From positions 21,321,099 through 21,385,098 of the forward strand of contig NC_083583.1 in the NCBI RefSeq assembly GCF_027579695.1: a DNA stretch of 64,000 nt, read 5' to 3'. Made by a program: the position numbers and the translations under genes. Shown one piece after another: positions 24,101 through 34,731 of the stretch (positions are counted from its first letter, which is position 1; every line of letters begins with the position of its first letter). The notes below the pieces were generated by a model that worked only from the letters and a program-made list of their open reading frames with translations, searched no databases and was not told the DNA's origin. The DNA is from Neoarius graeffei (lineage: Eukaryota; Chordata; Actinopteri; Siluriformes; Ariidae).

Positions 24101-27100
24101 ATACAATGAAATATGAAAGAAACAGGCATGACTGCAATGTTTATTTAACACTTATGTTTTTACAAAGGATATGGCTACTGTAATTATAATTGTGTGCAAG
24201 TAGTTAAGGTAAAAATTTACGTTTATACAGTAGCTCTTTCTGGAGTGTTCAACTTAAGGACTATCACGTTTGATGCTCCAACAATAGTCAGCCATCATAT
24301 GTACAGTGGTGCTTGAAAGTTTGTGAACCCTTTATAATTTTCTATATTTCTGCATAAATATGACCTAAAACATCATCAGATTTTCACACAAGTCCTAAAA
24401 GTAGATAAAGAGAACCCAGTTAAACAAATGAGACAAAAATATTAGACTTGGTCACTTATTTACTGAGGAAAATGAGCCAATATTACATATCTGTGAGTGG
24501 CAAAAAGTATGTGAACTTCTAGGATTCGCAGTTAATTTGAAGGTGAAATTAGAGTCAGGTGTTTTCAATCAATGGGATGACAATCAGGTGTGAGTGGGCA
24601 CCCTGTTTTATTTAAAGAACAGGGATCTATCAAAGTCTGATCTGCACAACACATGTTTGTGGAAGTGTATCATGGCATGAACAAAGGAGATTTCTGAGGA
24701 CCTCAGAAAAAGCGTTGCTGATGCTCATCAGGCTGGAAAAGGTTACAAAAGCATCTCTAAAGAGTTTGGACTCCACCAATCCACAGTCAGACAGATTGTG
24801 TACAAATGGAGGAAATTCAAGACCATTGTTACCCTCCCCAGGAGTGGTCGACCAACAAAGATCACTCCAAGAGCAAGGCGTGTAATAGTCGGTGAGGTCA
24901 CAAAGGACCCCAGGGTAACTTCTAAGCAACTGAAGGCCTCTCTCACATTGGCTAATGTTAATGTTCATGAGTCCACCATCAGGAGAACACTGAACAACAA
25001 TGGTGTTCATGGCAGGGTTGCAAGGAGAAAGCCACTGCTCTCCAAAAAGAACATTGCTGCTCGTCTGCAGTTTGCTAAAGATCACGTGGACAAGCCAGAA
25101 GGCTACGGGAAAAATGTTTTGTGGACGGTTGAGACCAGAATAGAACTTTTTGATTTAAATGAGAAGTGTTATGTTTGAAGAAAGGAAACCACTGCATTCC
25201 AGCATAAGAACCTGATCCCATCTGTGAAACATGGTGGTGGTAGTATCATGGTTTGGGCCTGTTTTGCTGCATCTGAGCCAGGACGGCTTGCCATCATTGA
25301 TGGAACAATGAATTCTGAATTATACCAGCGAATTCAAAAGGAAAATGTCAGGACATCTGTCCATGAACTGTATCTCAAGAGAAGGTGGGTAATGCAGCAA
25401 GACAACGACCCTAAGCACACAAGTCGTTCTACCAAAGAATGGTTAAAGAAGAATAAAGTTAATGTTTTGGAATGGCCAAGTCAAAGTCCTGACCTTAATC
25501 CAATGGAAATGCTGTGGAAGGACCTGAAGTGAACAGTTCATGTGAGGAAACCCACCAACATCCCAGAGTTGAAGCTGTTCTGTATGGAGGAATGGGCTAA
25601 AATTCCTCCAGGCCGGTGTGCAGGACTGATCAACAGTTACTGGAAACGTTTAGTTGCAGTTACTGCTGCACAAGGGGGTCACACCAGATACTGAAAGCAA
25701 AGGTTCACATACTTTTGCCACTCACAAATATGTAATATTGGATCATTTTCCTCAATAAATAAGTGACCAAGTATAATATTTTTGTCTCATTTGTTTAACT
25801 GGGTTCTCTTTATCTACTTTTAGGACTTGTGTGAAAATCTGATGATGTTTTAGATCATATTTATGCAGAAATATAGAAAATTCTGAAGGGTTCACAAACT
25901 TTCAAGCACCACTGTACATCCCATCTACCTTGATAACGTTCTTCCATAACCTTCAAATAGTCTTACTACAGCTAATCAGTGGAATTTTGCTTATCTGGAG
26001 GGTAAGCTGTGGAGAAAAAACTTGACGTGCTAGAAAAAAAAAAAAAAAAAAACTGACTGCAATTTTGGAATCAGCATGCCAATTTTAGTTTTAATCAGCA
26101 TAAAAATCTAACTCAACAGAAAAAATTTTTCAAATTGTTCCCCAGTGTGATAATTTGATAATTTATGAACTATTGTAAATATTGGTGTGCATTTTCAACC
26201 TGCTTGAGAAATCTCCCTTTCTTAACACTTATAATGGAAATGACAAATGAGTTATTTCTAAGCACGAAACCTAAAGATGTAAAAATCAGGAAAAAAAAAG
26301 TCACAGTGAGTCAAGATACAAGAATCCTCAGCCTCCTGATAGATTAAAAATTCATAATACTAACATTAATCCTAGCTTTAAGTCTTACAGATGTTATCTG
26401 AAGGCATAAAGTTATAAGGGATTAAGAGATAATGCACAATTTATGAAAAACTTTTGCTTGTGGTGTCAGAAAGCAGCAGACAAGAAATAATCTGGTAATA
26501 ATTTATACTTGAAAACAAGTCAGTTCTATTTGATCAATTTTCTTGATCTCACCAACATTAAAATAAAAATATCTTGACATGTACTTTTTATCTCAGTGCT
26601 GTGATATTTTAATTTACACTACCTACAGCTTTAAGAAATCAGTTGAAGACGTTTGCCTAAATGCACTGTATTTATATTTAAACGCAATTTACTGTAGACA
26701 AGTTATAAAGCTCTAAGAGGATGCGTTTGGGGTTACATGAAAACCATCAAGCTCGTGTTGATTCCTACTTTATCTCACTAGAATATTTAGTGGAGAAGTC
26801 AGTTTTCAATTGATCATCAATCTGTATTTCAATTCCCAAAACAGCTCATCGTTAAACAAACATTCATTTAAAAATGTCAGAAATACTTTATTTGGATGGT
26901 CTGAGTCAGTGACCTACATGGCTTTCTTTCTCTCCTTTCATTTACATTTTACTTGCTTAAAGACACCAGGTGAAATATGACCAAGACTATAGCAGATTTT
27001 TTTTTTTAGTTCATTCTAGAGGTTTCTACTGCTTTTTGAAAATTTTAATATTTTATTTCCAGTTAAACTCTACTGCCATTTATATCCTCAGGTCTCCCTA

Positions 27101-30100
27101 CTCTAATGCACTTGTTTCAACTCAAACAGCTTCTAGATGAGACTAAATTTTTCATCTGGACTTATTTTTTGATGTTGTTCTGGCAATAAACAGACATCGC
27201 ATATCCATGGTTATCATCCCAGCAACCACTTGCCTCAAATGTCCTCTCAAAGCTCTGGAACGCCTTCAGTCTTTCCTGGAAGCCTTCTGCTAATGCTCCA
27301 CCTGGAAAGAAACACTGCAGATTTAGTACAGCAGCCCATCTCAAGAGGACATAAAAGGCATGCCTGACTTGAACTGAAGTATGAAAAGTTTAGGTCAAAT
27401 CAGGGACAGGGTGTCGCCGATCCTCCACTGGCAAGCAGATATTCATGGCTAAAAGTGCTTTGGGAATTTAATGCATCTTTATGGACTTAAACAGAAAGAG
27501 AACATAAATGCAACAGAGTAATGTCGCTTTTCCACTACCAACGCGGCTGAGTTGGGCTGAGCCGTGCCGTGCTGAGTTGGGCTGAGTCGAGCTGAGTGGG
27601 GCTGTTGGAGTTGCATTTCGACTACAACCGCGCTGAACCGTGCTGGCTGGAAGTGGGTGGACACATTGGGTGGAGTTACCGAAAGTGGGTGGACGTCACG
27701 TGATGTCGTTAGGCAGCGCAAACAGTGACATCAGTGACCTTTTAAGCGGTAGTCTCACAACCCGGATAGTAAACAATAAACATGGAGTCGTTAGTGTTGC
27801 TGGTCTTGGTGCTGTGGCTTGTTGTCACCGACAACGCCAACAGATACTGGCAAGAGCGTATAGATGAGGCGAGGCGCATAAGGCTTCAGAAATTCTCATA
27901 ATTCGTAATTATTCTTCTTTCGGGTTTACGGCGTTTACAGATCCCAGCGTGCTCGCGGGGCGTGTGTGGGCATGTGAGGACACTCCTCCTCACCAATCAG
28001 TGCACAGGGGAGTGTCTCCTCATGCCCCTAGCCCCACTCGGCTCGGTTTGGCTCGCTTCAGCCCTACTCCAAAACCGTGCGAGTTTTGGGAGCTGAGTAG
28101 GGCTGAAGCGAGCTGAGTCGTGCTGTTCTGAGGTAGTCGAAACGCGAGCCGTGTCGGGCTGAAGTGAGCTGAAGCGAGCTGAAGTGAGCTGAAAAAGGGT
28201 AGTGGAAAAGGGCCATAAGTGAACTTGTGTTTTAAGGTGTGTCTAGATTGAAACATGGCCTAAAATGGAAAGCATATCTAATGTGTTTAAAAATTATTCT
28301 GAAATATGTCTAAGGCCCTGTTTACATTTGGTTTTAAAACGTGTCCTAGGTGATCGGATCACAAGTGGACAGCCAAGACACATCGCCGTTTACACCTGTG
28401 TGTATCATGCATCTCAAAGGTGTCCAGCTGATCACTTGTGTTCAGATTTCGTTACTACCTACATCACTTCTGCTAAAAGGTCAAAGAGCTCCGTGCACAG
28501 TTATGTTAAAAACATAAAAGTCGCAACATATCATCATTATTTTCTTGCTCTCCACCCCCTTCCAGACCACCTCGGCAAGTGGTTTGAATGATCGGATCAC
28601 AACATGCCTTGGTGATCGTTTATGCGTGATCCCCTTGTGATCCAATCACCTAAGACACATTCTGAAACTAAATGTAAACAGGGCTTAAATTGTGTTAATC
28701 AGCCTTTGATATAATGATTAACTCTAAATTGTGAAATACACATACTGTATGATTTCTTCTTTATTGCTAGAAAATAAGTTGTGGTATGAATGAATATAAA
28801 TCTGTCATCATCTCATCTCATCTCATTATCTCAAGCCGCTTTATCCTTCTACAGGGTCACAGGCAAGCTGGAGCCTATCCCAGCTGACTACAGGCGAAAG
28901 GCGGGGTACACCCTGGACAAGTCGCCAGATCATCACAGGGCTGACACATAGACACAGACAACCATTCACACTCACATTCACACCTACGGTCAATTTAGAG
29001 TCACCAGTTAACCTAACCTGCATGTCTTTGGACTGTGGGGGAAACCGGAGCACCCGGAGGAAACCCACGCGGACACGGGGAGAACATGCAAACTCCACAC
29101 AGAAAGGCCCTTGCCGGCCACGGGGCTCGAACCCAGGACCTTCTTGCTGTGAGGCGACAGCGCTAACCACTACACCACCGTGCCGCCCATTTGTCATCAT
29201 TATGAAACAAAAATAAATATATTAAACTGAGTCATGATCATAATCAGATTAGAGAATAGATGCAGTTAATGATAAAATATAATAATACATTAAAAAAACA
29301 ACTGTAGATTATAGCCTTTCAAAGGCTCACAAAGAAAAAAAGAATTCAATTTATGTGATCATGCTATGATTTATTATTCAATGATGTATTTATTGCAATG
29401 AAATATTACAAAATTCACTGCAATATACATTAATTGCTGATTTTTATGGTGTACTTCACACATCCTCGCTCACCTCCAATAAAGGCCCTGAGAGTCAACG
29501 TCATGTGGGTTTAGATGTGTCTTGGTTTCTGGCTGGTTGTTAAATACATGCATGAATAGGTTTTTTTTCCCTTTATCATTTTCCCCAGTCTTTGATAACA
29601 GGATCATCCTGTGCTTAATATGTTTGTGACTGCTGTTCACAAGTCATACAACAGAGATAAAATCATCTGCTAAATAAATAAATAAACGAATAAGGAAGTC
29701 ATCGTTCAACTTCTCATGAGTATGTGGGTACACTGTGGCTGTTACTAAGCACGGTCAACACCGGAGTAACCACGTATGACATGCTGGCAGAAGTAGGCAG
29801 CTAAAGTGCCATGTACCCTGAGCGTGACCTGCTTACCAGACTCTGGCATACCCTGCGCCCGCTGCATTCTGGAGTTCAGCACCTCCTTGGCAGACACGAA
29901 GAAGATATGATTTGGAGCCTGTTGGCGATCCACCACCCTGAGTTCCTCCACCAGGAAGTTCACACACCGGTCCATGTGCTGCTTACGTACCTAAAGTAGA
30001 AGGTAGTTGTAAAATCAGTCATATAATCTCGCAAAATAAAGAGACTATGAAAAAAGGACAATATATGGGAAATTTGTGATTAAAAAAAAAACAAATAAGG

Positions 30101-33100
30101 CACTCACATCCTCCATGTATTCTGGTTCAGAGGCGGAAGCGTCCCAGCGATTATTCAGGATGAAAATGTTGGGCTTTGAAAGGCGTTCGTTTACTTTGTG
30201 GAAGAATTGTTTCTCCTTTGAGGAAGAAAGCACAAAGGAAGGTCAGAACACTTAAACTCTGGTAACATGGTAGCAACTCAGCTGAGGAAAAACTCCATTC
30301 TCCAACAATCCACATACACACACACGCGCAACAAAAGGGACGCCTGTGCATCCTGTCTTATCTGAGCGGAAGTGTTTCATGACTGAACAATAAAACACAA
30401 CCTAAACGGTTATTCACAAAATAAACAGGTCATCTTTTTACCATGCAGGCCTAGTACATGAAATTAAACAAGATCTTACTGGCTTTCTGAATTCAGGACA
30501 AATTTGCCAAAGAACCAAAATATTTACTAATTTACTTCCAGACTGATACACAAGCCAATTAGTTGGTATTAAACATCTACGAAATGTCTCCCTCTAAAGT
30601 CATTAAAGGTAAACTGCCATTCAGATTTTAAGTGTAGGTCATGAAAAGAATTTTCCCTGACATCCAATTATTTTTGTCTAGTGGACCGAAAGCTACTGAA
30701 TTCGAATCACAGACTTCCAGTTTTATTAGGTTTTTTTTTTTAATGGAACAAATAATGAATTTAGGACCATGTGGCCCTAAATTCCCTGCTATTTTTTCCT
30801 GCTTCACCATGACCCAATTCAAGATACTATGTCATGCATCACGTGGTGGGCTTTCCCCATTCGCACAAGGCACTGTGGGATACAAATTTGAAACGGGAGA
30901 GAAAAATGGCAGATGCGAGTGTGCGAATGAAACGTGAAAGACCGACTACAGTAACGGAAAGCGAGAAGAAAAGACGTTATGTTGCGAAGGAAAGATAACG
31001 CAGGACCAAACTAATAAATATCGGTGGTCAGCGAGCACCTCGGTGTGATCAGCTGTTCGTTTAGCGACGGAATGATGTAACTGTCAGTGCACGGTCAAGG
31101 TAAACCTGTAGATGTCGGTAATGCAACACTGTGGATGCCAGCTGCTGTAAAACCCAAAAGAAGAAGGAGAAGAAGGTAAACCTGCGCATGCACACACGGA
31201 CTTCTTCTGTCTGCTTGAAGCGAGCGATTTCATGCATATTATTTGCTAGCCAATCCCCTCAAGTTAAATAACTTCCCAGCCACATTTTTCTTCTTTTTTT
31301 TTGAGATATTACAGAAATAAACTAGTGCTGTCAAAAATGTCGCGTTATTAACACGTTAACTTGACTCAATTTTAACGGCGATAATTTTTTTAGCACGAGA
31401 TTAACGCTCTGTGACATGATGTAGGTTTTTCATAAGCTTTTGAAACTGCCAGGAACTTGGAACAAAGACTTTGCTTAGAAAACCAGCAGCTAGACTGTAA
31501 TGCCACGCCCCACAAAGCCAGAGTCCTCTGCCCCCCCCCCGAACCAGTGCGGGCAGGGCGAGCTAGTAGAGATGGGATTTATGGCTCTTTGATGGGATCC
31601 GCATCTTTGTGATCCGTTCTTTGAAAAAAGCCGTTCAAAAGACTGGCTAATTTGGCTCTTTTTAAATATTTATTCAGTTTTAAGAAGACAGCGTCTAAAG
31701 AAGCTAGATCCCTCTGAACTGTAAACTCAATGCTATCCCAGAAATCCTTCCTGTAATATGCAAATTTGGCCGCCTCTGATTGGACAGCACGACGCATCAA
31801 CAGGCAGAAAGTGTAAAAGTACAAAATGTGTTAAGTGATCTGAAACAGTAAAGATCAGATTCAATGCAATATTTATCAACGAACAATTTAAACTTAATAT
31901 AATAGTGTACTTTATATTATAATCAAGCATGTCAAGCCTACTGTCACTGTCTAACCTATCTCTCTGATTAGAGTTGTAGACTAACTCAAACAGTAGATCA
32001 TTTCACTCATGGTTCTCTTGCTAGTCTCGCGCCGGTGCTCGGCTTAGGTTTCACTTTGCAGTGGCTGTGTCAAGACGTGTTATGCTTTGCAATAAAAAAA
32101 AAAACATTGGTACAAAGCAAGCCCATTCACTTTTTTATGCTGATAAGAGAATTACAATGGTTTTTTATGTGACAAAAATGTGCGATTAAATTGCAATTAA
32201 TCGCGAGTTAACTATGACTGTCGCGACATTAATCGCGATTAAATATTTTAATCGCTTGACAGCACTAAAATAAACATATCACAATGACCAAATTTCAGAG
32301 AGAACAAAATTTCACCGATTTTATAAAATTGAAAGGCTGTCTAGCTTTAAGATGTTTTAGGGCAGGACTTCTGACCAGATTTCTATATAATTGTTAGAGT
32401 TTTCCAATTTCAATCTCCAGTTTTCCCCCACCTTTTACTGATTCATACATTATAATTCTGACTGGTTCTAACTATTTTTATGTGCTGCTGATTATTATGT
32501 GTGTTCATGCTTTATTGTGTTGGATCAAAGCAAGCTGTTTAAATAAACTGGATACGTAGAGGACTTTGTAAATATCTACTGTTTAAGCAGAAATTCATTT
32601 TGCTCACTGATAAAATATAAATAATATTATATATAAAAGTCAAATAGATGCTGCAGCTCTGCTCCAAGCTCATAAGTGCCTCGGTAGCCTCTGCATGCCA
32701 TGCATACTTCATTTGATCTAAACAGAGCCGGGAATGAGCATCTGCTCTCCAGTACACAACCAATCACAAAGCTCAGCAACATGCCACTCCTCCACTCTAC
32801 CAAGTGGAAACACATCTTCACTTATTTGGTGCTATGATCAAGCTTAAGCAAACCTGTGACTCTACATACCACATAAGTTGACTGTGTAATGACTTCCAGT
32901 GAATTAGGAGACACCCAGTATAACCAATTTAAAAATTTTCAAATCTCTGTGTTATTTTGCTATTTAAATAGGCTATGAAAAACAACAGTTTTGAAATGTT
33001 AATAAGATGCACTGTAGTAGCTTCTCACTGTGTTCATTAGCGTAGACTCAGAGTTAGCCACCAGCACAAACACATCGGCGTCCAGACAGAACTTGTCGAT

Positions 33101-34402
33101 CCAGCTGTCCAACTCTGTGGTGACGTCAGTCCCGGGACTGTGGATACAAAACACGATCACCTAAGCTACTTATTTATTTTAATGGTAATACACAAGAAAG
33201 GCATGCACATGTATCAATGTACAGACATACAACAATGCCCATTTTAAAAAAAGACATCTGTCATATAAATCAATACCTGTCCATGAGTACTAGGTCATCC
33301 CTGAGAAGTGCGCACTTTGCTTTGGGCCAGAAGACCTTAACCAAACAGCCAGCATCAAGACTCTCATCCATATGCAGTGCATGAGCCAGCTGATTGACAG
33401 TCTGTGAAAATACAGGTCAAAGCATGACATTAACAATTATAAAATGTCGCTATAAACGTAAAACATACATGATGTTTTTTAGCAAATACAGTATAAAGAG
33501 TGCTTGCATTGGCAAACTGCTGTAATATGAGTGAGAGAGAAGCATTTCAAGACATGCTGTTATAGAAAAATAATCAATTTGATAACAGGGTGGTAACAGA
33601 AACTCCACTTCATGTCATGCTGCATCACACCACCCTGTCATTTATCATTCTGAGTGATTATATGATTAATTATTTTCCTATTACAGCACACACCCCAAAG
33701 TTTTTTTCCCCTTACAGAAACATAACCTAAAATCCAATTCCATAATGTCACCTGACTGTTGTAGTTTAATAAGTCTTGTCAAGCTGGCTCTCACCTTGAT
33801 GCTCTTCTCTTCCTCTGATCCCTCAGTTTTCAGATAAGCCCTATCTTCATCAGTGCCTTCAACGCTCAAAAAGCAGTTAGTTGTGTGGCCGATGCCACTG
33901 GGCATCACCCGGTCGCGCAGCATGGCATTGATAACTGTGCTCTTTCCATTGCTTGTTCTGGTTAAATATAACAAACCATTAGAAAATCATTCATACAAAT
34001 CCAGCCTCAAGTTACAATTCAGCAAATTATTTGCTTCAGAAGGAAACAGAAGTCACCTGCCAAAAAAGGCCACCTTCATATGTCTGCGAGCCAGCACCTC
34101 TTTGATAACTGTTAGTTTGCTGATGTATGCCTCTGTCACCTCCAACTGATGTCTATTTGCAATGTGCTCTAATGATTCATTATAACATGTATCTGATAGA
34201 CAAGCAGACAAAGAATCAGAAAAATCACACCAACAAAAATACTTGTTTCACTCAAAAAAAAAAAAAAAACGATTCATTTCATTTCACCTTTAACAAACTG
34301 TGAACTGTCCTGGGCGTAATTAAGCAGCTGCTCAAAAACTTCACCAATCTTCTTTTTGGCCAGTACAAAGTGTTTGAGAGGAGAGCGTTCCTCGTGGTCC
34401 AT
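15452..34402 (-). CDS. mfn1: Mitofusin-1 (complete, seventeen coding exons)
   Basis: Dynamin-family GTPase of the mitochondrial outer membrane that tethers and fuses mitochondria. Coding exons from the start: 34402-34288, 34192-34057, 33957-33795, 33401-33277, 33137-33029, 30215-30108, 29990-29837, 27301-27234, 21732-21611, 21393-21267, 21163-21059, 18511-18409, 17531-17305, 17156-16965, 16635-16439, 16270-16136, 15521-15452. They total 2256 nt in one frame: 751 residues (human MFN1 has 741). Motifs: P-loop GRTSNGKST at about 83-91, DSPGTD at about 179, [17 protein letters not shown] at about 237, HR1 from about 350, two-pass membrane hairpin at about 606-642 ([16 protein letters not shown] then a hydrophobic stretch), C-terminal HR2 coiled coil to the end. 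MFN1 rather than MFN2: no N-terminal extension before [24 protein letters not shown], and the gnb4 neighbour. The intron after 27234 uses a GC donor (GAG/GCAAGT); all others are GT-AG. Confidence 0.95.
15926..16087 (-). mobile_element. Second tRNA-derived SINE family
   Basis: A compact SINE unrelated to the V-SINE copies. On the minus strand it begins GGCGTCGTGGCTCAGGTGG (A box) with the B box GGTTCGATTCC, then a GA-rich segment (mirror of GAGCGGGAGAGAGAGC), and ends in a T-rich/A-rich tail. The perfect target duplication AATGTTTATTATT is at 15913-15925 and 16088-16100. It sits in the last mfn1 intron. Confidence 0.9.
16690..16830. repeat. Fragment of a GTGGTGTGATGC-type dispersed repeat
   Basis: In mfn1 intron DNA. 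It contains TGTTATGGGAAAGTAATCC and GGGTGGTGTGGCATGGC, which resemble segments at 18120-18240, 33540-33690, 37620-37780 and 57020-57130. Degenerate; ends not determined. Confidence 0.4.
17610..18330. repeat. Dispersed AT-rich DNA repeat, GTGGTGTGATGC family
   Basis: In mfn1 intron DNA between the coding exons at 17305-17531 and 18409-18511. Segments such as AGGAATAAAACACTTTATG, GGAAAATAATCAACTT and TGCATCACACCATCTGTCA recur, with divergence and often inverted, at 33540-33690, 37600-38080 and 57020-57560. No transposase frame remains. Probably an old non-autonomous DNA transposon. Confidence 0.5.
18620..18996 (-). mobile_element. V-SINE-type SINE, copy 3
   Basis: Full-length but diverged minus-strand copy. 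Target duplication GTAGTCAAAATTA at 18607-18619 and 18997-19009. The head lies to the right (complement of GGCAGCACGGTGGTGTAGTGG), and the tail is ATGGATGGATGG-like rather than GAGATGAGATG. Confidence 0.9.
19019..19591. mobile_element. TIR element carrying a decayed start-exon fragment
   Basis: Inverted ends ATTCTATTCACAGTCACTGG (19019) and the complement of CCAGTGAATGTGAATAGAAT (ending 19591) bound the unit. Inside, an ATG at 19118 opens [20 protein letters not shown] and a stop follows at 19214-19216; a shifted frame continues KESEIAKRI. The LLENK-type start resembles N-termini of some transposon-derived (possibly Crypton/tyrosine recombinase) proteins; this is a memory-based suggestion only. 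No catalytic region is present. Confidence 0.45.
19811..20180 (-). mobile_element. V-SINE-type SINE, copy 4
   Basis: Full-length minus-strand copy, close to the family consensus: tail block GCCGCTTTATCCTGTTCTAC at left, B-box complement GGGGCTCGAACCC, and head complement CACTACACCACCGTGCCGCC at right. Flanks TTCGGGAGTTTT and TTCGCGTTTT are a weak target duplication. Confidence 0.9.
20577..20953 (+). mobile_element. V-SINE-type SINE, copy 5
   Basis: Full-length plus-strand copy close to consensus. Perfect target duplication TGAAATTTATTGAG before 20577 and at 20954-20967. It lies about 100 bp from the end of the mfn1 exon at 21059-21163. Confidence 0.93.
21168..21199. repeat. (CAGA)n microsatellite
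   Basis: Eight CAGA units directly beside the mfn1 exon acceptor at 21163, within the intron. Confidence 0.9.
22418..22779 (+). mobile_element. V-SINE-type SINE, copy 6
   Basis: Plus-strand copy, full length apart from a small deletion after the GACCGTAGGTGTGAATG block. Target duplication GATATTTTTG at 22408-22417 and 22780-22789. First of three SINEs within one kilobase. Confidence 0.92.
22805..22933 (-). mobile_element. V-SINE-type SINE, strongly truncated, copy 7
   Basis: Only the 3' LINE-like tail is present, about 129 bp on the minus strand. The perfect target duplication ATCACCTTACT at 22794-22804 and 22934-22944 shows that it inserted in this truncated form. Confidence 0.9.
22987..23338 (+). 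mobile_element. V-SINE-type SINE, copy 8
   Basis: Plus-strand copy with a short internal deletion (the TCCGGGTGCTCCGG block is missing after GTGGGTTTCC). Perfect target duplication AGAAGTTTTCTCT at 22974-22986 and 23339-23351. Confidence 0.92.
23352..24302. other. mfn1 intron sequence with an old LINE 3' tail
   Basis: Contains AGGGAACCCGCCCAAAGGGA and CAATAAAGTTTTATCTAATC near 23403-23448, the 3' end type of the LINE also seen reversed at 49706-49770. The rest is AT-rich intron with nothing recognised. Confidence 0.5.
24304..25914 (+). mobile_element. Tc1-like transposon, second family, inactive
   Basis: About 1.6 kb flanked by TA at both ends. The termini CAGTGGTGCTTGAAAGTTTG match as long inverted repeats. 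The transposase (about 24666-25694) is read on the plus strand but has stops and shifts. Segments [23 protein letters not shown]-like core remnants, [16 protein letters not shown] and [11 protein letters not shown] are visible. It is in the large mfn1 intron between exons 27301-27234 and 21732-21611, in opposite orientation to mfn1. Confidence 0.93.
24666..25694 (+). pseudogene. Tc1 transposase pseudogene with altered first Asp
   Basis: DD34E transposase remnant. An early TGA follows MNKGDF, and another TGA follows LNEKCYV at 25176-25178. The first catalytic Asp region reads [10 protein letters not shown] where the family has WTDETKIELF, so Asp is Val. The second Asp (QDNDPKH) and the acidic residue in NPMEMLW remain. 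A stop also cuts the end (KDLK then TGA at about 25530), although homologous sequence continues to TRY near 25694. Confidence 0.85.
25916..27233. other. mfn1 intron sequence, nothing recognised
   Basis: AT-rich intron with poly-A/poly-T runs (for example 26033-26052). No exon is needed here: the flanking mfn1 exons join in phase across it. Confidence 0.5.
27522..28215. mobile_element. MITE with TAA target duplication and GAGCT repeats
   Basis: Flanked by TAA (27519-27521 and 28216-28218). The inverted ends read TGTCGCTTTTCCACTACC on the left and TGGCCCTTTTCCACTACCC on the complement of the right. Next to each end is a GCTGAGTTGGGCTGAG / GAAGCGAGCTGAAGTGAGC repeat region. Centrally an ATG at 27781 opens [19 protein letters not shown], a decayed start exon. 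The three-base TWA target and TIR suit a PIF/Harbinger-type non-autonomous element; no transposase is present. Confidence 0.7.
28314..28685. mobile_element. MITE, GGCCCTGTTTACATTTGG family, TAA target
   Basis: Inverted ends GGCCCTGTTTACATTTGG and the complement of AAATGTAAACAGGGC, flanked by TAA at 28311-28313 and 28686-28688. Subterminal GTGATCGGATCACAAG is repeated inverted near the right end. A truncated relative is at 36658-36975. Likely a PIF/Harbinger-type non-autonomous element. Confidence 0.8.
28812..29188 (-). mobile_element. V-SINE-type SINE, copy 9
   Basis: Full-length minus-strand copy. Near-perfect target duplication TCTGTCATCAT (left) and TTGTCATCAT (right). Head complement CACCACCGTGCCGCC ends at the right flank. 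In an mfn1 intron. Confidence 0.9.
30620..31200. mobile_element. Probable transposon relic with a short ATG exon fragment
   Basis: A CpG-containing island inside an mfn1 intron. ATG at 30906 opens [20 protein letters not shown], then [10 protein letters not shown] and a stop. Short basic start exons of this kind occur in dispersed fish repeats, but I cannot name the family and no clear terminal repeats were defined. It lies beside the hAT element at 31323. Confidence 0.3.
31323..32267. mobile_element. Non-autonomous hAT element with 8-bp TSD
   Basis: 945 bp with ends TAGTGCTGTCAA and its complement TTGACAGCACTA. The 8-bp target duplication AAATAAAC is perfect at 31315-31322 and 32268-32275, diagnostic of hAT. 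Subterminal regions are full of CGATTAA-type repeats (ATTAATCGCGATTAA near 32230). No transposase frame. In the mfn1 intron between exons 33137-33029 and 30215-30108. Confidence 0.9.
33535..33690. repeat. GTGGTGTGATGC-family dispersed repeat fragment
   Basis: Contains GCTGTTATAGAAAAATAATC, GCTGCATCACACCACCCTGTC and a partly inverted TTATTTTCCTATTACAGC, so it folds on itself. Related to 17610-18330, 37600-38080 and 57020-57560. Confidence 0.5.
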
Positions 34403-34495
34403 GTCTTTATCTGTAAGTAGGACAACATTCCGGGCTCAAATTTCACCACTAATCATTTTTCTGATAGCAAGTTGTTATTTTCCTTTTCCCCTTAC

Positions 34496-34530
34496 CTTTA
34501 CAATCTTTAAACAAGGAAGATGTGCCAAAC
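34496..34530 (-). other. mfn1: mfn1 5' non-coding exon
   Basis: A 35-nt segment between a good acceptor (tttctgcag) and donor (gtaagg) on the minus strand, just upstream of the start-codon exon (which begins at 34410, ATG at 34402). Joined to that exon it gives no in-frame upstream start. Confidence 0.55.
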
Positions 34531-34731
34531 CTGCAGAAAAACACAATATTTAAATTCACTGACTTTTCGTTCATACAGGTTTATTTCCTAAATCCTATTT
34601 TCGATTGCCTGTTTTGCAAATTATAGTTATTCTTTTTTACCTGATTGGGAAAAGAAAGTGATTTAGTGTTGCCTTTTTTTTTCCTTTGCAGACTGCAGAA
34701 AATATATTTTCTGCATATTATTTTTACATTT

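Noticed and set aside
28841-29200. 119-residue [23 protein letters not shown]-like, seen repeatedly
   Set aside because: This protein-like frame recurs in every SINE copy and is only a SINE translation.
15452-34402. mfn2 as the identity of the mitofusin
   Set aside because: The N-terminus lacks the MFN2 extension and the [15 protein letters not shown] segment is MFN1-like; the neighbour is gnb4.
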